Positions 56,425 to 64,000 of a DNA stretch of 64,000 nucleotides are shown one piece after another (the stretch's first letter is position 1; the number at the start of each line of letters is the position of its first letter). A program made the position numbers and the translations under genes. This DNA comes from Moelleriella libera RCEF 2490. Lineage: Eukaryota; Ascomycota; Sordariomycetes; Hypocreales; Clavicipitaceae. The DNA lies in the NCBI GenBank assembly GCA_001636675.1, contig AZGY01000027.1, positions 62,001-126,000 of the forward strand, read 5' to 3'. The notes beneath the pieces were generated by a model. The model worked only from the letters and a program-made list of their open reading frames with translations. It was not told where the DNA came from and did no database searches.

Positions 56425-57236
56425 AGCTCATGGCGCCGGGTGCCAGAAGAGCGGTCTGCAGTTGGTAGATGAGAACAGCGATGATAGCGAACTGTTGCTT
56501 GCGGAAACAAAGACGCAAGAGGTGGCCGAGTCTGCCCGTCTCGAAACCTCCCTGCCCTCGGGCACGGCGACAAAGCATATATAGTCATAAGCGAAACATG
56601 CACGTGCTGATGCGATTTACACACTGCGCCTGGAAGTTCCGCGCGTGACAGGTCGATGCTGCACAGAGGTATTTTGACTTTCTCTCTTCGTTCGTCATTT
56701 CTTTCTCTCCGTATATCAGGTCTTGTGCAGGACTCATCGCCTCCTTCTCCTTGTCTTTTCTCTCTCATCCTCTTCGCATATGGTTGGTTGTCCCATGACG
56801 CCCCTTGTTTTAGCGCGGCTACGGCGGTCGTTTTCCATCATACGTGGCTTTTCACACAATGCCAAAATGGCCATTTCCGTCTCCGTCTCCGTCTCCGTCT
56901 CCGCCACTTGGCACGTAGTCCAGTGCCCAATGAGTGCGTGATCTCACACTGTATAGAGGGGTGGCGCCCCACTAGAACGGTCGCGCGCCAACCATAACCT
57001 ACTTTAAGTACCAAAAACCGAAAGCAGCGTCCTCGTTCCACTGCCTCAAAAACGTCACAAGCCATCTAGGTGCAAGCAGAGCCGTTCGATCTCCTCTGTC
57101 CATCCACCTTTCCCCCTTTCCCTTCATTTTCTCTGCTCTTTCTCTTCTTTCTTGTCTTATTCTTGGTTAACTTTTCACATTCTTGTCTTGATCTTAATTG
57201 GGGAAGGGGGGGAAAAACCAACAAGGGCCAATCGCT
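56425..57236. other. intergenic, CT-rich leader of the acetyltransferase gene
   Basis: 3' flank of the peptidase gene, then a pyrimidine-rich segment at about 57090-57190 before the next ATG. A (GTCTCC)n repeat lies at about 56879-56901. No gene was recognised. Confidence 0.6.
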
Positions 57237-57918
57237 ATGTCTCTGCTTCCGACGCAGCAGCGATCCATCCGATCATTCTTCACACCAAAATCAACATCAC
57301 CGCCCTCATCGTCAACAACCGCGACGACGACGGTGACAAAAGCCCTGCCATTGCCGGCAGCGGCAGCGACCGTGGGCCCTCCCTCGGCAAAGATACCCAA
57401 AGAAGCGTGCGTTCGAATCGTGACACCCTCGGACGTGATCCCCTTGCGGCGCATCAACTCCCTCCTTCTGCCGGTGCGGTATTCGGACAACTTCTACGAC
57501 GGGGCCGTGGAGAACCCTTTCTGCCGAGTCGTAGAGTACACGCACGCGGCTGACGATGGCGACGACGACGCGCCCAAGGTCGTGGGCGGCATGGTGTGCT
57601 GCGCAGACTCGGAACACGCCACGATATATATCCGGAGCTTGTGTCTCCTGGCACCGTATCGATCCATGGGGCTGGCGACTGCGGCGCTCGAGGCCGTGGC
57701 GCTCGAGGCCCAGCAGATCAACAAAAGAAACACATCATCATCCTCATCGTCGTCGTCGTCGTCGCCCTTTACGAGTCTAACGGCGCATGTATGGACCGAG
57801 AACGACGAAGCGCTGCGCTGGTATGAAGCGAGGGGATTCACGCGGGATCCTGTCCCTGTCCAAGGCTACTATTTCAAATTGCGCCCTGACACGGCATGGC
57901 TCATGACACGACGCCTCG

Positions 57919-57952
<34 letters not shown>

Positions 57953-58373
57953 GAGCAAGGACATCAACATCAACATCAGTGCCGCCAGTCGCACATACCA
58001 AGAAGGGCAGGAGACCAAGCACCAAGCAGCGTCTAACGGCGGCGGCGGCGGTAGTGGTGGTGATGAGAAATCGTCACCAGCCATCAAACCGAGTCCCACC
58101 GCCGCTGTCATCAATCTGCACCTGCAGCCGCCGCCTTCCTCGTCGCGTCCCGCCCCAACGACCGGCCAGTCCTACCAGAACCAAAGACCAGACAGGGAGT
58201 GGAACGACCTGCCACCCGAAATGGCCCCGCCCATGATGCGCAAAACGACGGGCAGTGATTCGGCGGGCAGCTCGCGGAGCAGTTCCATGGCCCCGACGAC
58301 GACCACGACCACGACCACGACGGCGCGCAGGAAGAAAGATCGGTCGTATCCCGCTGCGGCATTTGGGCAATAA
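57237..58373 (+). CDS. GNAT N-acetyltransferase (Naa50/San-like) with N-terminal PIP box
   Basis: A single exon of 378 residues from the ATG at 57237 (MSLLPTQQ). The GNAT fold starts at VRIVTPSDVIPLRRIN; LLLPVRYSDNFY is the substrate-loop signature of the Naa50 subgroup, YRSMGLATAALEAV the acetyl-CoA loop (R-x-x-G-x-A), and ENDEALRWYEARGFTRD the late strand-helix. GYYF near the end also fits Naa50, which acetylates Met N-termini and supports sister-chromatid cohesion in animals. Residues 8-15 (QRSIRSFF) match the PCNA-interaction consensus Q-x-x-I-x-x-F-F. The fold is interrupted by a poly-Ser run, and a second poly-Ser run and a poly-Thr run lie in the disordered tail; all are encoded by trinucleotide repeats. 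The frame is open upstream, but the first ATG was chosen. Confidence 0.85.
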
Positions 58374-59163
58374 AAGCAAGATGAAGTGGCACAGGTATGC
58401 CTGGGCAACGAACACGCGGGAACACACCTTGACGCAGAGAGGCCACACGATACCAACGCACTCCATCGTGTGGCGACAAGAAGAAGAAGAAGAAGAAGAA
58501 GAAGAAGAAGGTGGATGTTTGAAGTGTCTTGTATATACCTGTCTGCTGCGTAGAGCCGTCCAAGAATCATGTACATGTCATGGAGAGGGATACAGAGGGA
58601 GAAAGGGGGAGATGACCCGCAATAGCTCAGAGAAACTGATCCACTGATGGAAAGAGTCGGAAGGTGCTGGCAATGACATGGCCGAATCTACTGAAGGGAC
58701 TGATTGATAGTGGAGCTGGAGGCTGGAGCTGCCAAGGTCGCACCTGGAATCACGCGCGGCGCAAGAGATCCAGCTTTGTTCGTCCAGCTGCGGATGCGGA
58801 CGTGTTGGCGAGAGCTACGAGGCTTCCAGGTTGAGCATTACGGCCACACAACCCACGAATCAGCCTCGATTCCATGATCGGAAAAGAAAGCATAGTTTCT
58901 CCATTCAATTGTTCATGATCTGCTGATGGATAGATGGATAGACCCCACCTCATTGATACAAGTTTAAACATACAGTGTCGTAATCCAAAGAATAATGGTA
59001 GACGAGACAAATGAAAAAAAAAAAATATAAAAAAACTCCGGCACCAGCTGACATGTCTCCCCTCCTTGGAGAAGATAAAAACTCTTCTGGCATGGTTCCT
59101 TTCGTTGCGTTTGCCTTGCACCTGCGCTGTAGCTGCGCCTTGCGCCTGTTTTCGACGCCTTGG
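58374..59163. other. intergenic between convergent genes
   Basis: Contains a (GAA)n microsatellite at about 58481-58509 and an A-rich stretch near 59011-59032. Probably 3' flanks only. Confidence 0.6.
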
Positions 59164-61091
59164 TTAGGCTGTTCGCGGTTGTCTGCTCCACCAGAATGCT
59201 GCAATTGCTACTGCGGCAATGATGCCGCCGACCACCAGAGTCGATGTCGGCAAAGGTGCGTCCTCCACAGCTGGCACGTTGGATGGAATCTTTTCGAGAC
59301 GACGCTTAATATCTTTGCGCAAATCCGCCAGGAAGTCGCCTGGCTTCTCCATGCGTGCTGCCACCAATGCAATCAACGCTGCCCCAACGCCGCTGCCGTC
59401 CTTGGCAATGCCGATTCGGATCTTGGCAACGCCCGCAGCCCCAATGCCGTCGATGGCAGCAAGCGCCTCATATATCATGTCGCGAAAAAATGGATAGTGC
59501 TCCACCAAGCTGCCATCGACACCAATGTCGATGACATCCTCGGCTGGATCCTCGATCTTGCCAGACTGCAGCGCGATGGCACCGATAGCGACGGCCGATA
59601 GCCTGGCAGAGCGGCGGGCAACCGCATCGGAAATAGCTTTGAACGCTTGCGCATCCTCCAATGAGGGCGCATAGACGTCAAGCACCATCTCGAGCTCTTG
59701 GCGCAGCGATGAGAGCTCCGGCGTGTTGTCTGCAGCCGCCACAGACATAATGGCGCTGTCCAAGCCCCAGGGCTTGAAAATGCCAGAGTTTGGGCTGATG
59801 CTCGTCGTTGTATGCCGGTCGTTGAAGCTCGAATTGGCGTCTCGGAAGAGCATAATTTTATCGTCCCTAATCATGTCGACCACAGCACGTCGCACAATCT
59901 CGCCCAAAAACATGCCCGACACGCGTTTCTCGAACATCTGAATGCCCGGATTAACGCTCTCGGCATCAAGTGCCTTATCCCACGGCGTGGAGGGCAAAAT
60001 GTTGAGCTGGTTGTCAAATGATCCCCACTCCGTATTGATGACCATTTCGCCCGTCGAGGTCTCGTACTCTCCCTCAATGGGCTTCTTGATATTGGCGACC
60101 TTTTCGATGTACGCGCCATTGGTGCCAGTTCCAAAAATGCCACCCAACACAGAGCGATGCTTTCCGGTAGAAGTGTATGATCGTGCCATCAAGGTGCCGA
60201 CTGTGTCATTGACGAGTGCTGCTACTTTGACTGGAAGACTAAGGTTGTCAATTTCATCTTGGAGAAGTCGACACACATCTTTGCCCACGGCATCGGGGAT
60301 GTCGAAGCCTTTGGTCCACCGGATCAATTTGCCCTTGTTGATGGCCGACTGTTTCACGGGAAAGCTAAAGGTAAAACCGAGGCGGAAAATGTGCTCATCT
60401 CGGTAGCCCATGGGCGTGCTGGCAGTGGCTCTGCGGCGCACGTGGCTCTCGAAGTGCTCAGCATGGTGCTCTCTAAGGAACAGCTCAATCTGCTTGGCTA
60501 GAAAGGCGAAAAGTTCCTGAGAGGTCTTGGCAACCATGAGCGGTTTGGGAATGGCCACTTTGTTATACGTGAGATTGAAGGTCGTGTCGCCATTGAGCAT
60601 AATGGAGCAGACGCGGAAGTTGGTTCCACCTAAATCGACGGCCAAGTACAAGCCCTACGCCCGAGTGGTGTCAGAACTATATCAGCGGCGTTTTGCGACG
60701 CGCAGCCCAGTGCATGCATGAAGGCGGCCTTGGGAGGACATTTGCGTGACTGAATCGTACCTTTTCTGTGCCGTTGGGCACTCCTGTGACGTAGGTAGGG
60801 ATCTGGCTGAGACTGGTGCCGTCCTTTTCTAGACCCTCACCTATTTCCGCACGGCCTCGTGTCAGTAAACAAGTCGTGGCATAAAGGGGAACACGCGGGC
60901 TAGGGAGGAAAGGCGCAAGAGCAAAAACAACAGAGGAAAAAATATTCTGCGAGGCAGACGCGAAGGGAGTCGCCTTTTGCAACGGAAAACGTACTCATTT
61001 GTTGCAAAAACTCCTGAACGTGGGCGTTGACGTCGGCATCGGAGAAATCGAATTGCGAGACGACTCGCTTTGTCTCGTCGGCAAGCGCCAT
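59164..61091 (-). CDS. hexokinase with C-terminal membrane anchor
   Basis: Exons on the minus strand: 61091-60995, 60840-60761, 60654-59164; 555 residues. Motifs: IPTYVTGVPNGTEKG, the phosphate loop DLGGTNFRV, the sugar-binding LGFTFSFPVKQ and WTKGF, the catalytic base Asp209 in VNDTVGT, FGTGTNGAY, NTEWGSFDN and the adenosine motif DGSGVGAAL. All expected catalytic residues look intact. Unlike the soluble enzymes, the protein ends with a Pro-rich spacer and a hydrophobic helix (TSTLVVGGIIAAVAIAAFWW) plus a short basic tail, which predicts tail anchoring in the mitochondrial outer membrane or ER. This recalls the atypical Aspergillus HxkC/XprF branch, linked to mitochondria and protease regulation, but assignment to it is tentative. 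The minus-strand leader upstream is CT-rich. Confidence 0.92.
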
Positions 61092-61758
61092 AGTGAGAGG
61101 TATCGAGACTGGCGCCAGTGTAGGGAAGGGGGCGAGGTGTTGATTTTGGCAGACCAATTCGGGTGCCAGGCGTCTGGACGTAAGAGGATGACACAAAAAG
61201 AGGAGGGAATATGTATGTTTGGAGAATGAAGAGAAGAGAGAGAAGAGAAGGGGCAATTGGAGCTGGAGCTGGAGATGGAATTGACGATGGAGCTGAGGGT
61301 CAAACAGCTTGGCGTCGTGGAGCACGAAACTTGCAAGCTGGCGCCAAATGATTAGCGGGAGAGTCAGGTTGAACAGATGGACAGAAACGATGGCACAAGA
61401 GAACGGGCAATCATGGCTGCATGATGATGCAGTCGGGAGCCACTAATTGCAGGGATTCGCCAGAGAAGGTGAGAAAAAAAAAAAGCTCGGGGGTGGGTGG
61501 ATTGTGTGGGCGATGCGGGGAGCGTGGGAGGAAATGGCCGAGTCCATCTCCAACGCTGGCGCCACTTTTGCTGCTGCGTGTTTTTCTTACGCCTCGTGAC
61601 CCACGATGAAGGAATAGCGTCAAGCCTTGACGGATGTGTGTTCTGAGAAGCTGGGCTTGGGATTGGGCAGCCGCCTCGGGCAGATGGGTGGTGTGGTTAG
61701 AAGGGGATCGATGGGATGGGAATTGTCGCGGCAGCTATGCATGGCAATCTCCAGCCCT
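61092..61758. other. promoter region of the hexokinase gene
   Basis: The minus strand is pyrimidine-rich at about 61200-61260, as in many fungal leaders. No gene is supported. Confidence 0.5.
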
Positions 61759-62104
61759 TCACAATTGCCATTTGCTAGGAGAGAAAAATTCAAGACCAGG
61801 AAAAAGCAAGGAGGCGTGCGCCGGGTGCCATGTACCAAGTGGTACGAAATGACTCTTGTGCACTGGCGTCATCACGTCGGCGGCCAGCTGCGCCGACGAG
61901 TCTGAATATGACTTTTAATTCCAAAAGGAGAAAAGAATGGGAAAATAAGGATAAAAACAAAGCGTAAAGTGTCATGGAAAGAGCAAAAAATAAAGGTCGA
62001 CTCACCAAGGCCACCACGCAAGCCAATGACAGCCACCAAAGAGAAATGGCCCGAAACGGCGGCACAATGCTTCGTGCATCCAACATCAAGCGCCATCTAG
62101 GCAT
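61759..62104 (-). CDS. possible small single-pass membrane protein
   Basis: Two exons on the minus strand (62104-62006 and 61911-61759) join in phase 0 to give 83 residues. Exon 1 (MPRWRLMLDARS...) ends in a hydrophobic helix (FRAISLWWLSLACVVAL). Exon 2 is mixed polar and hydrophobic (SYSDSSAQLAADVMTPVHKS). Support is a consensus GTGAGT donor and a 94-base pyrimidine-rich intron ending AAAAG. There is no recognised family, so this could be chance; the hydrophobic segment could also act as a signal anchor. Confidence 0.3.
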
Positions 62105-62913
62105 GCCGGACCGCGATTGACGACTGGATTATAATTATACCCTCTCTTGCGAATGGAGCTCTGCGGCAGCAGCGAGTGGACCGCCGAATATGCTGCTAAT
62201 TCCCTCACAAGACCGACAGCCAGGGCAATAACATTAAGCTTTCTCGCTTGCAAAATTGACTGTGCTGACTGTGTTGCCCTCGGGTCTGCCTCGACGGTCG
62301 TTGGCCATCACACACGGGCGGCTGCGTGCGGTGAGGCAACACACGGGCATGTGCACCACGCACCCCTTGAATGCTGCTCGCAGAAGTGCTTGGGCGAGCA
62401 GAAGAGCCCGTATCGCGTGCGTTTGGGTAAAAAAAAAAAAAAAAAAGGCCGAGAGATTGCCGACAGAGGTCCACGGCCGGGCGGAGACAGCGAGGCAGGT
62501 GACAGAATTAGAGAGACGAGATGATGCTATCAAGGGGTAGGGGGGGTGAGCCAAACTGGGTAAGAGCAATAGGGGAGGAAGGAGCAAGGAGTGGGCCGCC
62601 CATGGAATGCGACTCGCGGATCAGGTCAGAAAGCAGCGATGACGAAGAACAAGAACATGACCATGACGGAAGAATCAGTGGTGTAGGATAATGATCAGCG
62701 GTTGGGCAATTGGCCTTAGATTCTTGCTGGTCTCATTGCGACGTCGGTCTTTTCCTGTAAGGCGGTTGGAACGGCGGGAAAGGGCAAAACGGATGAGCAG
62801 AACGGGTGGGGCGGCATTTCGAACCAAGATAGCGTCCGCAACATTCGCGCTGCCCCCCCTTCCTTCTCTATCTGTCACTCTCTCTCTCTTTCTTGCCCGA
62901 CGTACGCGCGCCG
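62105..62913. other. intergenic, no supported gene
   Basis: A run of about 17 A lies at 62430-62446 and a CT-rich stretch at about 62850-62900. Nothing else is recognised. Confidence 0.5.
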
Positions 62914-63225
62914 CTAATAAACTTTCTTTCCATCTCCATCTTTCCTGTCCACACAGACACGGCCCGGTCCTGCTGCAGACGGAATGGCACACTCTGCTGG
63001 TAGATACTGAAGATAGCCGTTTAACGAAATGTCACCGCAGTTTTGCAGGCATGTGCCGATATGGCAAATGACATCTCGCCTGCGCTTATCAAGCACGGTC
63101 TTCTCCATTCCGTCTTGTCCCTTCTCAACAAGTAGGGCTTGCTGTCGTGCATTTTCCTGCAAGATTTTGTCGTCTCGCTTAAGCTCGTAAGCATGAAGAC
63201 GGCCGAGAGTTTGCAACCAATCCTA
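62914..63225 (-). CDS. possible terminal exon of an unknown gene
   Basis: On the minus strand an open exon follows a plausible acceptor (GGCGTAG at about 63226) and reads DWLQTLGRLHAYELKRDDKI, then a charged helix (LQENARQQALLVEKGQDGME), then CHIGTCLQNCGDISLNGYL and a stop at 62914. It has no ATG at its start, so an upstream exon is needed. Candidates lie at 63300-63547 (protein-like frame with VQRRMFQWHMESLAAMTNK), but I could not set a phase-consistent junction. Family unknown. Confidence 0.3.
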
Positions 63226-64000
63226 CGCCGTCAACCCTTGTCCTCTATGGTGACATCCTCCCCATCCGACATGCCGATTGGTAACATTTGTTGAAGATGA
63301 TAGTAATCTCGCATCATCGCCAAGTCAGGATGTCTTGAACCTTATGCCAGATGACGTTTGGCCCCAACCACATTGAAGGCTTCCACACACATTTTCTGTC
63401 ACGGTTCGCCTTGTTTGTCATTGCCGCTAACGATTCCATATGCCATTGGAACATCCTTCTTTGCACTTCTTTCCATCCGTAGCCCTCGCGAGAAGAAGAT
63501 TGACAGTTCCCGCGAGGCACTGGAAAAGCAGCAACGCATCCGTGCATGTGTCAATGTGTTTTGACCCCAGCAATCGTGATGGGTTGTAAACAGTAGCCCA
63601 TTTCGAAACAACTGGAAGCCTTGATGCTTGTGGATTTACTGATCCAGCAAGGTGGAGTCAGTGACATTAGAAAAAAAGCATGAAGGAAGGAAGAAAGTGA
63701 AGGGAAGAAAAGAAAGACCAGAGTATGAGAGGATGGATGAAGAGGAAGGAGCAACATCGAGAAGAGTATGGATCTTCAAAACGGTCGGCGCATTGTGTCC
63801 ATGGGCTTCACGTGGCCCATATTCGTCAATCACTGGGTAGGTACTAGGTACCTAATACCTTACGAAGCCTCGCGATTTGGCCACCAGCTCGACTACCCAG
63901 TAGTTCTCATAGATCACCAGAGCAGACTCCCTTATTTTAGAATGTAACCTGTTGTCAAGCTTGCACGGCTCACTGCAAATAATCTCGATCGTCGGCACCG
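63226..64000. other. window end, no supported gene
   Basis: Apart from the possible upstream exon of the minus-strand candidate (63300-63547), I see only low-complexity A/G-rich sequence at about 63665-63760. Confidence 0.5.

Overview
The window looks like nuclear DNA of a filamentous ascomycete, most likely a sordariomycete of hypocrealean type. I infer this from short GT-AG introns (about 45-115 bases) with CTAAC/CTGAC-like branch sites, fungal-only families (Zn2Cys6 and C2H2 regulators, PTH11/rhodopsin-like membrane proteins, fungal GT31-like proteins), TTAGGG telomere-type repeats and CT-rich promoters. No species can be named from the sequence alone. Gene models below were built by hand from splice signals and family conservation, so exon edges may be off by a few bases.

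Region 1 (1-22.6 kb) is accessory in character. It opens with the 3' end of a polyketide synthase (terminal acyl carrier domain). Then come a small C2H2 protein, a C2H2-plus-ankyrin protein, a tandem minisatellite, a rhodopsin-like membrane protein, and a small secreted cysteine-rich protein assembled from three short exons. Next are a short-chain dehydrogenase and a combined C2H2/Zn2Cys6 regulator. The 310 bases upstream of the dehydrogenase hold five copies of a CGG-N9-CCG-type palindrome, the kind of site a Zn2Cys6 dimer reads, so regulator and dehydrogenase plausibly form one unit. A GT31-like Golgi glycosyltransferase and a secreted lysine-rich repeat protein follow.

Region 2 (22.6-26.4 kb) is repeat-rich. 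It has several copies of a dispersed GC-rich element, one pair forming a roughly 58-base inverted repeat, and an interstitial telomeric tract between two copies of a duplicated 80-base segment.

Region 3 (26.4-35.9 kb) holds core genes: the NatB auxiliary subunit (Mdm20/Naa25) with an apparent one-base frameshift near its start, COX23 in three tiny exons, the geranylgeranyltransferase-I beta subunit (all minus strand), and a phosphoinositide-specific phospholipase C (plus). From 35.9 to 47.4 kb I see no gene I can support well.

Region 4 (47.4-61.1 kb) is dense and mostly housekeeping: a dienelactone hydrolase, a 4'-phosphopantetheinyl transferase (the enzyme type that activates carrier proteins such as the one at the window start), an Sgf11-like SAGA protein, a PPIL1-type cyclophilin, a signal peptide peptidase, a GNAT acetyltransferase with an N-terminal PCNA-binding motif, and a hexokinase with a C-terminal membrane anchor. 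The last 2.9 kb has only weak candidate exons. I saw no rRNA, convincing tRNA or CRISPR array.
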